A stretch of DNA of 64,000 nt from Actinomycetota bacterium (GTDB lineage: Bacteria > Actinomycetota > Acidimicrobiia > Acidimicrobiales > Ilumatobacteraceae). The position numbers and the translations under genes are program-made. Of the stretch, positions 1-9,406 are shown piece after piece. The notes below the pieces were generated by a model. That model did no database searches, was not told the DNA's origin, and saw nothing but the letters and a program-made list of their open reading frames with translations. Numbering within the stretch: the first letter of the stretch is position 1; each line of letters starts with the position of its first letter. The stretch covers positions 62,001-126,000 of the forward strand of contig JAPOJQ010000002.1 of the NCBI GenBank assembly GCA_029978335.1, read 5' to 3'.

Positions 1-1205
1 GACACGATCTTCACGAACCCGCGGGGATCATTGTTGATCAGAGCCTTCGGCGTGGTGGCGAACGGCACTTTGGTCACGCGTATCTTGCGGCCCAGCGCAA
101 ATGCTTCGGCTTCGGCGAGTCCGACGTCGGCAATCTCAGGCTCGGTGAAGATCGCAGAGGCCGCCTTGTCGTAGTCGAGGTGCCGATGCTCGACCGTATG
201 CAAGCCCATCACGTGCTCGGCAACCTTGCGGCCTTGCACCGACGCCACTGATGACAGCGGCAACTTGCCGCTCACGTCACCTGCGGCATAAATGTGCGGC
301 TGGTTCGTCACGCAGTGGTGATTGATCGTCACATAACCGCCGTTGTCGGCTTCGACGCCGGCAGCAGCGAGATCGAGCGTGTCGGTGTTGGGCACCGAAC
401 CGATCGCCAACACCGCATGTGAACTCTCGACCACTCGGCCATCGTCACAACGAACGACGACGCGCGGCATTCCATCCTCGCTCTCGACTCGTTCGATCGA
501 TGTCGCACGAGCTCCCTTTAAGAGTCGGACGCCACGTGAAAGAAAGTCGTCTTCGAGAATTGCGGCCGCCTCAGGATCCTTACCCGGCAACACCTGCTGA
601 CGACTCACAACGAGCGAAACCTTGGCCCCAAACGATGCAAACATGTGCACAAATTCGACGCCCGTCACGCCCGATCCAATCACGGTCACACTCTCAGGGA
701 ACACCTTGGGCGGATAGCAATCGCGCGTCGTCAGAATGTGTTCGCCGTCAGGTTGGCACCAGTCGGGAATTCGGGGCCGCGTGCCCGTCGCAATCAGCGC
801 AGCGTCGAAGTTGATCGTGCGGGTGCCCTCTGCGGTGTCAACCGCAATCGTGTGCGTGCCGGTGAATCGGGCCGAGCCCATCACGATCTCGACGCCTTGG
901 CTTCGAAGCAACTCAGTGGTGTCAGTTCGCATGTGCTCTTTGATGCCGTCGATGCGTCGCACGAGCGATTCGATGTCGACCTCGGGCGGTGCTTCGACGA
1001 GTCCCATTCCGCCGATGCGATGTGAGAACGAAATCGCGCCGCCGGTCGCGATCATCGTCTTCGATGGAATGCAGTCGAGCAGATGCGCTGCCCCACCGAC
1101 GATGTCGCGTTCGATCATGGTGACCTTGGCGCCGAGACGAGCCGCGTAGGTCGCTGCCTGGTTGCCAGCGGGTCCACCGCCGATGATCACGAAGTGGAGT
1201 GCCAC
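1..1205 (-). CDS. lpdA: NAD(P)H quinone reductase, LpdA-like flavoprotein (3' end cut by window edge)
   Basis: Not in the ORF track because it runs off the left edge; I read it from the reverse strand starting at a GTG at 1205, giving about 401 codons of a family usually near 470. The N-terminus has the FAD-binding GGGPAGNQAA motif (residues 9-17), a second nucleotide-binding VIGSGVTGVEF near residue 180 and AAGDVSGK near residue 305. It belongs to the pyridine nucleotide-disulfide oxidoreductase family. At the redox site it reads GGAAHLLDCIPSK: the second cysteine (Cys45) is kept but the first is Ala40. That pattern is known from mycobacterial LpdA (Rv3303c), a NAD(P)H:quinone reductase and not a lipoamide dehydrogenase. 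Divergent from lysS with about 67 bases between starts. Confidence 0.85.
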   Translation of the reverse strand, partial: MALHFVIIGGGPAGNQAATYAARLGAKVTMIERDIVGGAAHLLDCIPSKTMIATGGAISFSHRIGGMGLVEAPPEVDIESLVRRIDGIKEHMRTDTTELLRSQGVEIVMGSARFTGTHTIAVDTAEGTRTINFDAALIATGTRPRIPDWCQPDGEHILTTRDCYPPKVFPESVTVIGSGVTGVEFVHMFASFGAKVSLVVSRQQVLPGKDPEAAAILEDDFLSRGVRLLKGARATSIERVESEDGMPRVVVRCDDGRVVESSHAVLAIGSVPNTDTLDLAAAGVEADNGGYVTINHHCVTNQPHIYAAGDVSGKLPLSSVASVQGRKVAEHVMGLHTVEHRHLDYDKAASAIFTEPEIADVGLAEAEAFALGRKIRVTKVPFATTPKALINNDPRGFVKIV

Positions 1206-1272
1206 GGAGTTGAGGCTACCGGTGGTCGTGGTCGGCCGTCTCGAGCGTCACGCCCGCTACCGTGCTGTGATC

Positions 1273-2838
1273 GTGGACGACGGAGCACCAACGAGCGAAA
1301 TTCCTGCACCGGACGAACAGGCCGGCAGCGAAGCGACCAGCATCGACGCGGGCCTCACCGGCAGCGGTCTCGCCGCCGAACGCGAGCGGCGTCTCAACCA
1401 TGTGGCGAGTTTGCGCCCCTCCGGAACCGAGCCATATCCCTATCGCTTCGATCGGACCCACGACCTCGGCGATGTCCGCTCAGCCTGGGGCAACCTCGAG
1501 GCCGGCACCGAAACTGATGATCGGGTGTCGATCGCTGGTCGCATCATGTTGCTGCGCGACTCGGGCAAGCTGATCTTCGCCACCGTGCAGGACCGTGGCG
1601 GCGAGGTGCAACTTTTCATCTCCAAGGCCGTCATCGGCGACGAGGGCTTTGCCGACGTCAAAGCACTCGACCTCGGTGACTGGGTCGGTGTCACCGGCAC
1701 CGTCATGACCACCCGCAAGGGCGAACTCTCCATCAAGGTCGATGCGGCAACGTTGCTGTCCAAAGCGGTGCGCCCCCTTCCCGACAAGTGGCATGGCCTC
1801 ACCGATACCGACACCCGCTTTCGTCAGCGCTACGCCGATCTCATCGTTAACGCGGAGGCCCGACGGCATTTCGAGGTGCGTCACGCGATCATTTCGAGTT
1901 TCCGACGGACACTCGCCGATGCCGGCTTCATCGAAGTGGAGACGCCGGTGCTCCACGTCGAAGCCGGTGGCGCCCATGCTCGCCCGTTCGTGACCCACCA
2001 CAACGCCTTAGACATGCAGTTGTACTTGCGGATCGCACTCGAGTTGCACCTCAAGCGACTCATCGTCGGCGGCATGGAGCGCGTCTATGAGATTGGGCGC
2101 ATCTTCCGCAATGAGGGAATTTCGACCCGCCACAACCCTGAGTTCACGATGATGGAGCTCTATCAAGCGTTCGCCGACTGGAACGATGTGATGGACATCA
2201 CCGAGTTGCTGATCACGAACGCAGCGCGTGATGCGCTTGGCACGACGGTGCTCACGATTCGTGGAACGTCGGTCGATCTCGCAGATCCTTGGCCACGGGT
2301 GCGAATGATCGATGCCGCCAGCGAGGCGGTCGGCGCCGAGCTTCATCCGTCGATGCCCGTCGATGCGTTGGCTGCGATCGCTCGCGATCATGGCGTTTCG
2401 GTGGCACCGCATTGGGCCCCAGGCAAGATCATCGAAGAAGTGTTTGAAGCGCATTGCGAAAAGGACCTGGTGCGACCCACCTTCGTCACTGGGCATCCGG
2501 TCGATATTTCACCGCTGGCACGCGTCCATCGCGATGACCCACACCTCACGGAACGATTCGAGTTGTTCGTCGATTCGCGTGAGCTCGCCAACGGCTACTC
2601 CGAGCTCAATGACCCCATCGAGCAGCGGTCCCGATTCGAAGCTGAGCAAGCGGCGAAAGAGGCTGGCGATGCAGAACGTGGCACCGTCGACGAGGACTAC
2701 CTCCGTGCGCTCGAATACGGCATGCCTCCGACCGGCGGCTTGGGCGTTGGCATGGACCGACTTGCGATGCTGCTCGCTGGTGTCGACTCGATCCGCGAAG
2801 TGATTCTGTTCCCAACGCTGCGACCCGAGGTGATGTGA
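1273..2838 (+). CDS. lysS: Lysine--tRNA ligase, class II
   Basis: Charges tRNA-Lys with lysine in the cytoplasm. The ORF track starts at 1162, but that overlaps the divergent lpdA-like gene and adds residues unlike the family; GTG at 1273 gives 521 aa, close to the usual 490-520. An OB-fold anticodon-binding domain ([22 protein letters not shown]) is followed by class II motif 1 (FIEVETPVL, about residue 219), motif 2 ([20 protein letters not shown], about 276) and motif 3 ([12 protein letters not shown], about 490). The stop codon overlaps the start of dapD (GTGATGTGATG), so the two are probably translationally coupled. Confidence 0.96.
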   Translation: MDDGAPTSEIPAPDEQAGSEATSIDAGLTGSGLAAERERRLNHVASLRPSGTEPYPYRFDRTHDLGDVRSAWGNLEAGTETDDRVSIAGRIMLLRDSGKLIFATVQDRGGEVQLFISKAVIGDEGFADVKALDLGDWVGVTGTVMTTRKGELSIKVDAATLLSKAVRPLPDKWHGLTDTDTRFRQRYADLIVNAEARRHFEVRHAIISSFRRTLADAGFIEVETPVLHVEAGGAHARPFVTHHNALDMQLYLRIALELHLKRLIVGGMERVYEIGRIFRNEGISTRHNPEFTMMELYQAFADWNDVMDITELLITNAARDALGTTVLTIRGTSVDLADPWPRVRMIDAASEAVGAELHPSMPVDALAAIARDHGVSVAPHWAPGKIIEEVFEAHCEKDLVRPTFVTGHPVDISPLARVHRDDPHLTERFELFVDSRELANGYSELNDPIEQRSRFEAEQAAKEAGDAERGTVDEDYLRALEYGMPPTGGLGVGMDRLAMLLAGVDSIREVILFPTLRPEVM

Positions 2839-3791
2839 TGACCACGACCGCTGCTGCACCCGACATGACCCTCACAACTCGCATGGCGTGGGGAGCGGGA
2901 TGGACCACCATCGACGCCGATGGGGTCGTGCTCGACGCCTGGTTCCCGTGGCTCGGCTGGGGTGAAGGTGGCGACGATGGCCTTGCCGGTGAACGCCCAC
3001 GGCGCGACGAGGTTCGTCATGTCACCGTTGAACCGATTCGCTTGACCATTGACGTCGATCAACCTGCGGCATCAGTTGCCGATGCATATTTGCGACTGCA
3101 TCTGCTCTCCCATCGTCTCGCCGCACCGAGAACGCTCAACCTCGATGGACTCTTTGGCACACTGACGAACGTCGCATGGACGAGCCTCGGCCCCGTGGCG
3201 ATCGCCGAACTCGACGCCACGCGGCTGCGTGCACGCGCCACCGGACAGCACGTGACGGTGAACGGCGTCGACAAGTTCCCACGGATGACCGACTATGTGG
3301 TGCCGTCAGGGGTGCGCATCGCCGATGCATCTCGAGTCCGACTCGGCGCTCACCTCGCCGAGGGAACCACCGTGATGCACGAGGGTTTCTGCAACTTCAA
3401 CGCCGGCACACTTGGCGCCTCGATGGTCGAAGGCCGCATCTCTGCTGGCGTCATCGTTGGCGACGGTTCCGACGTCGGTGGTGGCGCGTCGATTATGGGC
3501 ACCTTGTCGGGCGGTGGCACCGCGCAGATCACCGTCGGCCAGCGATGCCTACTTGGAGCGAACTCAGGTATCGGCATCAGCTTGGGTGATGACTGCGTGG
3601 TGGAAGCCGGGTTGTACGTCACCGCCAGCACACCCGTGCTGACCCCCGACGGCGAGGTCGTCAAGGCCGCAGCGCTCTCGGGCCGTTCGGGTCTGATGTT
3701 CTTGCGCGATGGCCGGACGGGTCAGGTCATCTGCCGTCAACGCACTGGCGCTTGGGGTGCCCTCAACGAGACACTGCACGCCAACGACTGA
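2835..3791 (+). CDS. dapD: 2,3,4,5-tetrahydropyridine-2,6-dicarboxylate N-succinyltransferase
   Basis: Transfers succinyl from succinyl-CoA to tetrahydrodipicolinate in the lysine/diaminopimelate pathway, feeding both lysine and peptidoglycan. The middle and C-terminal part is a left-handed beta-helix of hexapeptide repeats; [35 protein letters not shown] and [20 protein letters not shown] match the actinobacterial DapD type (Mycobacterium Rv1201c) closely. The length of 317-318 aa fits. The start is either GTG 2835 or ATG 2838, both overlapping the lysS stop. Placement behind lysS puts lysine synthesis and lysine charging in one transcript. Confidence 0.95.
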   Translation: MMTTTAAAPDMTLTTRMAWGAGWTTIDADGVVLDAWFPWLGWGEGGDDGLAGERPRRDEVRHVTVEPIRLTIDVDQPAASVADAYLRLHLLSHRLAAPRTLNLDGLFGTLTNVAWTSLGPVAIAELDATRLRARATGQHVTVNGVDKFPRMTDYVVPSGVRIADASRVRLGAHLAEGTTVMHEGFCNFNAGTLGASMVEGRISAGVIVGDGSDVGGGASIMGTLSGGGTAQITVGQRCLLGANSGIGISLGDDCVVEAGLYVTASTPVLTPDGEVVKAAALSGRSGLMFLRDGRTGQVICRQRTGAWGALNETLHAND

Positions 3792-3801
3792 ACCGGTATC
3801 C

Positions 3802-4701
3802 ATGACCCATCTGACCCCAGATCCGATCGGCAAGCGACGGGTGGGGTGGGCCTTGGCAGCCGGCGGCATGTTGCTCGTCTCGACGGACTCGTACTTCGTC
3901 CGACTCGGTCAGGCGCCCGGTGCGACGATGGCATTCTTGATGGCAGTCGGGTCAACGTTGACGCTCGGTATCGCTGCTGTGATCTCCGCCCGAAGCGGCG
4001 CCGAGTTACGCCAACGGATCCTGCTGCATCCAACGGCGCTCATCGTGGTGGCGCTGTTGAGCGCCGCAACCCAACTTGCGTTCATCGTCGCCGTGACTCG
4101 CTCGAGCGTGTCAAATGTTGTCGTCATCGTTGCCGGCGCGCCGCTCATGGCAGCGATCGCTGGAGCGCTGGTGCTGAACGAACGGCCGAGGAAGCCGGTG
4201 CAATTTGCCGTTGCCCTCACGACCATCGGTATCGCAGCGGTGATGTCGGGTTCGCTCGGCACGCCGCGACTCGATGGTGACCTCCTCGCTGTCGGTGCGA
4301 TCGTCTGCTTCGCCTTGTCGATCATCGGTTGGCGTCGTTATCCCACTCTTGATCGTCCGATCACGCTCGCTGCCGGCTCCATGGTGATGGCCATCGGCAC
4401 CGCTCCCCTCGTCGACTGGTCGGCGCTCGATGCTCGGGCGATCATCGCCGGCGGCATCATGGGGCTCGTTGCCAATCCGGCTGGCCGCATGCTCTACTCG
4501 TCGGCGCCGAGGTATGCCCCCGCCGCTGAAGTGGCCGTGTTCGCTCCCGTAGAGACGGTCGCAGCAACCGTCTGGGCATGGATGGCGTTTGCCGAAGTTC
4601 CAACCGGACGAACCATCGTCGGTGGCCTCATCGTCATCGCCTCGGTCGTCATTGCGACCCGGGGCGCGCCGACACTCAGTCGTTCGGCATCTCGCGGGTA
4701 A
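3802..4701 (+). CDS. EamA/DMT-family transporter
   Basis: Inner-membrane protein of the drug/metabolite transporter superfamily, with two EamA halves of about five membrane segments each (for example WALAAGGMLLVSTDSYFV at the start and TIVGGLIVIASVVIATRG at the end). I use ATG 3802, just after the dapD stop; the track start at 3709 lies inside dapD. This gives 299 aa, the usual size. Family members export amino acids or other small metabolites; the substrate here cannot be read, though the position behind lysS-dapD would suit an amino-acid exporter. The 3' end overlaps the convergent hydrolase by 26 bases. Confidence 0.85.
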   Translation: MTHLTPDPIGKRRVGWALAAGGMLLVSTDSYFVRLGQAPGATMAFLMAVGSTLTLGIAAVISARSGAELRQRILLHPTALIVVALLSAATQLAFIVAVTRSSVSNVVVIVAGAPLMAAIAGALVLNERPRKPVQFAVALTTIGIAAVMSGSLGTPRLDGDLLAVGAIVCFALSIIGWRRYPTLDRPITLAAGSMVMAIGTAPLVDWSALDARAIIAGGIMGLVANPAGRMLYSSAPRYAPAAEVAVFAPVETVAATVWAWMAFAEVPTGRTIVGGLIVIASVVIATRGAPTLSRSASRG

Positions 4702-5584
4702 CGAAATCGATCACGGCTTGATTGAACGCGTCATTGCGGTCTCCAGCCACCATGTGTCCGGCACCTGCGACATCGACGATTTCGGCATGCGGCACGAGTT
4801 CGCGCAGTTCGCGCACACTTTCGTCACTGACGATGTCGCTCATACGACCGCGCACGAGCAACGTTGGAATCGTGATCGTTCGAGCCGATCGCTGCATTCG
4901 CTCATGATTCACTCGCCCTCGTTGACCGTCAACGCCCGATCGTCCCGAAATGAACCGCGGGTCCCAATGCCAGTACCAGCGACCATCACCTCGTTCGCGC
5001 AGATTTTTCCGAAGTCCTGATGGGTCCTTTGGCCGCGGTCGGTGCGGGTTATATGCGGCGATCGAATCGGCCGCTTCGTCAAGCGAATCGAATCCGCGCA
5101 TACCTGAGCGCATGAACTCTTGAATCTTGATGCGGCCCTCGTCCTCAACTCGCGGCGCCACGTCGACGAGCACAAGGCAACTCGCCAACGGGGCGTCCCC
5201 GGTCGCTGCGACGGTGGCGAGCGCCAACATTGACGCCAACCCACCGAGCGATGCTCCAACCAACGCCGGCAGACGATCGAACGACCGAGCTACTTCGATC
5301 ACATCGTCGGCGAATCGCTGGAGGTCATAGTTGCCATCCGGTGACCAATCGCTATCGCTATGGCCACGCAGATCGACCGACACCGATCGATAGCCCGCAC
5401 GAGCGAACACGGCTCCGGCGCCGCCCCATGCATGCCGAGTCTGGCCGCCTCCGTGGAGCAGTACCACCGGCGGATGATCGGGCTCGCCCCAGACATCGGC
5501 CGCGAGCGTCAACCCTGACCCTTGAAGCCGGATCGTCTCGATGGGATCTCTGCCTGCGCTCGAAGTGGATGACATCGATGACAT
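4676..5584 (-). CDS. Alpha/beta-fold hydrolase
   Basis: Soluble alpha/beta hydrolase of about 302 aa. Visible features: oxyanion-hole LLHGGGQTRHAW near residue 43, nucleophile elbow VGASLGG (Ser about 112), acid loop RGRMSDIVSD and catalytic histidine GAGHMVAGD near the C-terminus, so the catalytic triad is complete. I use the ATG at 5584 (a second in-frame ATG is at 5575); the longer track start adds an unlike-family extension. The substrate is not recognisable. Its 3' end overlaps the convergent EamA gene. Confidence 0.87.
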   Translation of the reverse strand: MSSMSSTSSAGRDPIETIRLQGSGLTLAADVWGEPDHPPVVLLHGGGQTRHAWGGAGAVFARAGYRSVSVDLRGHSDSDWSPDGNYDLQRFADDVIEVARSFDRLPALVGASLGGLASMLALATVAATGDAPLASCLVLVDVAPRVEDEGRIKIQEFMRSGMRGFDSLDEAADSIAAYNPHRPRPKDPSGLRKNLRERGDGRWYWHWDPRFISGRSGVDGQRGRVNHERMQRSARTITIPTLLVRGRMSDIVSDESVRELRELVPHAEIVDVAGAGHMVAGDRNDAFNQAVIDFVTREMPND

Positions 5585-5735
5585 CGTGTCAGGTCGCCTT
5601 GCAACGACAGCAAGCGGCGGATCGTGACGATCGCATCGCCACACGACGCATCAGGCGCGTTGATACGACGATCCGTGTCAACGTCGCCTCGACGAGACCA
5701 TCGTCGTGTTGGGTGCGCCAGTAGCATCACGCTTC

Positions 5736-6365
5736 GTGCCTGCCGTCGACTCCCTCTTTGCGTTTGCACTTGCTTCGGTGGTCTTGCTCATCATTCCTGG
5801 GCCGGCCGTGATCTACATCGTGAACCGTTCGGTGTCAGATGGTCGCGCAGTGGCGCTTGCCTCGGTGGGCGGACTTGAAGTTGGCAATCTGATGCACGCG
5901 CTTGCCGCGACTGCTGGGCTTTCGGCCATCATCGCGACGTCAGCGATGGCGTTCAACATCGTGAAATGGGCCGGCGCGATCTATCTCATCGGTGTCGGTC
6001 TGCTCACCTTGATCCGCCAGCCCGGAGCCCTCGAAGTATCGGTGGATCACGTGTCACGACGGCGGGCCTTCGCTCAAGGCGTCGTGGTCAACACGCTCAA
6101 CCCGAAGGTGGCGTTGTTCTTCTTGTCCTACCTACCGCAGTTCGTCGAGCCCGCTCGGGGCGCCGCATGGAGCCAAGTGCTCATCTTGGGCATCGTGTTC
6201 GTGCTGCTCGGTTGCCTGACTGATTCGACGTGGGCATTGGCGACGAGCACGCTGCGGTCGCTCTTGCTGAAGGGTCAGTCGCTCAACATCGTGCGCCGAT
6301 GGGTATCGGGTTCAGTCTTCGTGATGTTGGGTGTGCTCGCTGCCCGAGCCCACCGGGCGGCCTGA
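5736..6365 (+). CDS. LysE/RhtB-family translocator
   Basis: Amino-acid exporter family protein with about six membrane segments, 209 aa from GTG 5736 (alternatives GTG 5706 and TTG 5709). The N-terminal FALASVVLLIIPGPAVIYIV is the typical LysE signature with the conserved PGP motif, and NTLNPKVALFFLSYLPQFV is the second conserved block. Substrate unknown; relatives export lysine, homoserine, threonine or other amino acids. It lies between two EamA-type genes, so three exporter-type genes sit within 3.6 kb. Confidence 0.9.
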   Translation: MPAVDSLFAFALASVVLLIIPGPAVIYIVNRSVSDGRAVALASVGGLEVGNLMHALAATAGLSAIIATSAMAFNIVKWAGAIYLIGVGLLTLIRQPGALEVSVDHVSRRRAFAQGVVVNTLNPKVALFFLSYLPQFVEPARGAAWSQVLILGIVFVLLGCLTDSTWALATSTLRSLLLKGQSLNIVRRWVSGSVFVMLGVLAARAHRAA

Positions 6366-6401
6366 GTCGCTCCGCGTCGACTCCCACGTTGATCGCGATG
6401 A

Positions 6402-7298
6402 TCACGCGGTGGCCGCGCGGGCGTTCCGCCCGATCACACCGAGACCGATCAGCACGATGACCGCGCCAACCCAGCCACGCGTGTTGAGTGCTTCGTCGAG
6501 CACAGTCACAGCGAGCAATGTCGCCGTGAGCGGTTCAACCAAGGTGATGCTCACCGCCGTCGATGAGTCGAGCGTGCGCAACCCGATGCCGTAGAGCAGG
6601 TAGGCAACGCCGACGGTCAACACGCCGAGATGCAACAACATCGCGATGCCATCTGGATCGGCTGCCCATCCGAGCGGAACCATGAACAGCGCTGGTATGA
6701 GCAGCACGGCACCGACCGTGTGCTCCCATGCGAGCGCCGTGGTCGACTCAACACCGCTCAGGACTGCCTGCCGAGCCATGACCGCATAGACGGCGTACCC
6801 GAGTCCAGCGATCGCTGAGCCCATCACACCAACGGGATCGAGTGCGACGCCTGCGATGTCGGGGCCTCCCCACAACAACAAGATCACTCCGCCAACCATG
6901 ACGATCGTGCCGGTTACCCATGATCGAGATGGGAGCTGCCGGCTGAGCACCCCATCGATGCAGCCAGCGGCAATGGGTCCGGTGGTGAGCGCAATCATCG
7001 TGCCAAGTGCAACACCGAGACGGTCAGTTCCGAGAAAGAAGCCCGGCTGATATGCCGCGACGCCGAGCCCACCGAGCAGCAAGACCGTGCGTTGTTGTCG
7101 GCGAAGTGGCGCGATGCGGGGCCGCGTACGCGCCAATGCCCACAGCGCCGCCGCGCCGATGACAATGCGAAGGGTGCCAATCCCCCATGGGGTTGCGGCC
7201 TCGGGACCGAGGGCGGTGGCGGTACCGGTGGTGCCAAACAACATCGATGCGCCAACGACTGCGGCAAACGCCCAACGACGATCTGGACCTGGCGGCAC
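6402..7298 (-). CDS. EamA/DMT-family transporter
   Basis: Polytopic membrane protein with ten predicted segments in two EamA repeats (FAAVVGASMLFGTTGTATAL at the N-terminus; SSTAVSITLVEPLTATLLAV and WVGAVIVLIGLGVIG at the C-terminus). I use GTG 7298 (298 aa), which leaves room for promoters before the divergent nitroreductase; the track start at 7364 would leave 7 bases between the two genes. The conserved VEPLTATLLA segment is typical of EamA carriers. Substrate unknown. Confidence 0.85.
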   Translation of the reverse strand: MPPGPDRRWAFAAVVGASMLFGTTGTATALGPEAATPWGIGTLRIVIGAAALWALARTRPRIAPLRRQQRTVLLLGGLGVAAYQPGFFLGTDRLGVALGTMIALTTGPIAAGCIDGVLSRQLPSRSWVTGTIVMVGGVILLLWGGPDIAGVALDPVGVMGSAIAGLGYAVYAVMARQAVLSGVESTTALAWEHTVGAVLLIPALFMVPLGWAADPDGIAMLLHLGVLTVGVAYLLYGIGLRTLDSSTAVSITLVEPLTATLLAVTVLDEALNTRGWVGAVIVLIGLGVIGRNARAATA

Positions 7299-7371
7299 CT
7301 CGGGATCATGACACGAGCGGCATTCATCGACCGGCGATGCACCAGGCGTTGACTGCTGGCACACTCATCGA

Positions 7372-7974
7372 ATGGAACGCCTTGCGAACGAGGATGGATC
7401 GGTGGTCGACGTGAACGACTTCGCCGTCGTTGAGCGCATCATTCGTGAGCGCCGGACCAACATGTTGGTTGATCGGGACCGACCCGTCGGTAGCGACATC
7501 ATCGAGTCGTTGTGCTCGCTCGTGATGTGGGCGCCAAACCACAAGCGGACGTGGCCATGGCGGTTTGCCGTGATGACCGGCGAAGGGCGCCTTCGCCTCG
7601 GCGAGGCCGCAGCTCTCGACCTCATCGCTCAGGGCTCTGACGACGAGATCAAGATTGGAAAGGTGCGGCGCAAGTACGCCCGCACACCGGTGGTGCTCGT
7701 GGTTGGATCAGCACCCGATCAGCATCCGACCTTCCACGATGAGAATCGCGATGCCGTTTCGGCCGGTATCCAGAATCTGCTGCTCGGGGCCACGGCACTC
7801 GGCTTGGCCTCGTTCTGGTCAACGGCGCCAGTGATTGATGGTGCTCACACGCTCGAGTTGTGCGGGTTCGAGCCAGCAACTCGGATCATTGGAATGATCT
7901 ATCTCGGCTGGCCGACGGGTGAGGGGTTACCCGGCGAGCGGCCGGAGCCGTCGATCACCGTGATTGACCAGTGA
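7372..7974 (+). CDS. Nitroreductase-family FMN oxidoreductase
   Basis: A 200-aa single-domain nitroreductase-like flavoprotein. RERRTNMLVD near residue 26 is the N-terminal FMN-phosphate contact typical of the family, followed by LVMWAPNHKRTWPWRFAV, which resembles the small YdjA-type nitroreductases, and ATALGLASFWST before the C-terminal strand. It probably reduces nitro, quinone or similar electrophiles with NAD(P)H; the substrate cannot be told. ATG 7372 is a clear start. Divergent from the EamA gene. Confidence 0.88.
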   Translation: MERLANEDGSVVDVNDFAVVERIIRERRTNMLVDRDRPVGSDIIESLCSLVMWAPNHKRTWPWRFAVMTGEGRLRLGEAAALDLIAQGSDDEIKIGKVRRKYARTPVVLVVGSAPDQHPTFHDENRDAVSAGIQNLLLGATALGLASFWSTAPVIDGAHTLELCGFEPATRIIGMIYLGWPTGEGLPGERPEPSITVIDQ

Positions 7975-8028
7975 CGATGCTGATGGTGCCAGATGCGCTC
8001 GGGGCTGCATCGCGAGACGACGTTGTCG

Positions 8029-8436
8029 TCAGTCGATGAGCGTGACCGGTTCTTCGGCGATGTCGCCATCGATGATGCGGTAGCTCCGAAGTTCGGGGGC
8101 TTCGCGTTTGAGTGACACGATCACGTAGTGCCAGCCCGGATCTGGGGCTTGCTGTACGTCGGTCGGACTCGGATAGGGCTCCGAATGGGTGTGGCTGTGC
8201 ACTACGCCGATGATGTCGCCATCATTGTCGTCCACGCTCCGCTCGATGCGCATGTGCTCGAGCGGATCAAGCGCGTAAATCCGAGCAGATGCCGCCACGT
8301 TCGTGCAGGGATGGAATTCCGTCGCCACGTCGAGCGCCCCACTCGAGGCGGAGATCAACCCGCAGGCTTCGAGCGGATACTCCCGAACTGCGAGATCAAC
8401 GATCCTGTCGAAGGCCGATCTGCGGAGTTGGAGCAC
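8029..8436 (-). CDS. M67 (JAMM/MPN) metallopeptidase
   Basis: A 135-aa JAMM zinc peptidase. The N-terminal PLEACGLIS carries the general-base Glu region, and GVVHSHTHSEPYPSPTDV gives the complete HxH-x7-S-x2-D zinc motif. Bacterial relatives include Mec, which removes cysteine from the carrier CysO in mycobacterial cysteine synthesis. No cysO or cysM is next to this copy, so the partner protein is open. The start CAT at 8434-8436 is well placed. Confidence 0.88.
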   Translation of the reverse strand: MLQLRRSAFDRIVDLAVREYPLEACGLISASSGALDVATEFHPCTNVAASARIYALDPLEHMRIERSVDDNDGDIIGVVHSHTHSEPYPSPTDVQQAPDPGWHYVIVSLKREAPELRSYRIIDGDIAEEPVTLID

Positions 8437-8463
8437 GGCTGCAACGTTAGTTGCCGGCAGCCG

Positions 8464-8853
8464 TCATGCCGCCCCAACCGGGCGGAGCGATTGCACGGCG
8501 AGCACCTCATGTCGACCACACTCGGAATGGACTTCAGCTCGCACCGGTCGGGGGCTGGTCGCATCCCAGCCGAGCAACTCTGCGAGTACCGGTTCGATCA
8601 CACCCCACGTTGCCTCACTTCCTGACCACAGCACCCGGCCATCAGCGAGTAGTCCCCGCGCCCAGATGGTCAACATGCGGCACTGGTCCTCACCCGTACC
8701 GTCGTTGCGACGTGCGATCGCTTCCAGCAATCGATGTTCGGCGTCGAGGTCATCGATTGCCATGCGAGGCAGCCGACCACGTGACGGGTGTGCACTCACC
8801 TCGGTAGAGGCATGCGGATAGCGGCTTGGATGATGCGCAGCGGCGTTCGACAT
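8464..8853 (-). CDS. Hypothetical protein
   Basis: About 129 aa from an ATG at 8853 preceded by a good ribosome site (AAGGGAG, 7 bases upstream). The longer track start at 9081 is unlikely because its extra N-terminus looks like non-coding translation. The first 30 residues are polar and low complexity (AAHHPSRYPHAS), then a folded-looking part (MAIDDLDAEHRLLEAIARR ... GVIEPVLAELLGWD). I do not recognise a family; no membrane segment or signal is seen. Confidence 0.55.
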   Translation of the reverse strand: MSNAAAHHPSRYPHASTEVSAHPSRGRLPRMAIDDLDAEHRLLEAIARRNDGTGEDQCRMLTIWARGLLADGRVLWSGSEATWGVIEPVLAELLGWDATSPRPVRAEVHSECGRHEVLAVQSLRPVGAA

Positions 8854-8998
8854 GTGGGGACTCCCTTCAATTCGGTGAACTAGTCGGAGGTGCGAGCCAG
8901 GTGTGATGTGCGATGCGGTTGCCATGGCGTCGAACGTACGTATGGGGTGTGACACTCTTGTCGGTGCCCTGTACTGCCTTCGCCAGGATTTCCTGACA

Positions 8999-9406
8999 TC
9001 ACCGCTCCCCTGACGAATCGTCGTCATCTGCGGAGCGGGGGGACCGACGATCTGGCCGATGGCGTGTAGTCGTTCCGTCAACCTCGGTTACGGTCAACGT
9101 GCGTTCCGCATCGATCGTGAGCGTCGAGTCACGTCGGCGCACTTCGTGATGGTCGTGCGAACACAGCGGTACCAGCACCGAAAGGTCGGTGCGGCCACCG
9201 ACCTCCCACGGGATCACGTGATGGATTTCGCAGCGGTCAAAGGGCACATCACATCGTTTGATGGCACAGGTCGCATACACCGCAGCAAGTGCCGACCGTT
9301 GGGCTGGCGTGGCGAGCCGTCGTGAGCGTCCGACGTCGAGCGGCACACCGTCGCCCGACAGCACCACCGGCACGATCTCGCTAGCCTCAACCGCCCATGT
9401 CCCCAC
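8999..9406 (-). pseudogene. Truncated 13E12-type HNH endonuclease (C-terminal remnant)
   Basis: Contains an intact-looking HNH zinc-nuclease tail: RRLATPAQRSALAAVYATC, then CEIHHVIPWEVGGRTDLSVL and PLCSHDHHEVR. In the actinobacterial 13E12 repeat/DUF222 family this HNH module sits at the C-terminus of a protein of 350-500 aa. Here the coding similarity begins abruptly at GDGVPLDVGRSRRLATP and the upstream side is smpB on the other strand, so the large N-terminal DUF222 part is gone. The only available start (GTG 9406) overlaps smpB by 10 bases. I read it as a relic of a mobile or multicopy gene, although a short expressed HNH protein cannot be excluded. Confidence 0.7.

Noticed and set aside
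1162-1272. N-terminal extension of lysS
   Set aside because: It would overlap the divergent reductase start; the family length fits the GTG at 1273.
1440-2001. Minus-strand ORFs inside lysS
   Set aside because: Shadow frames with no recognisable domain; lysS is certain on the plus strand.
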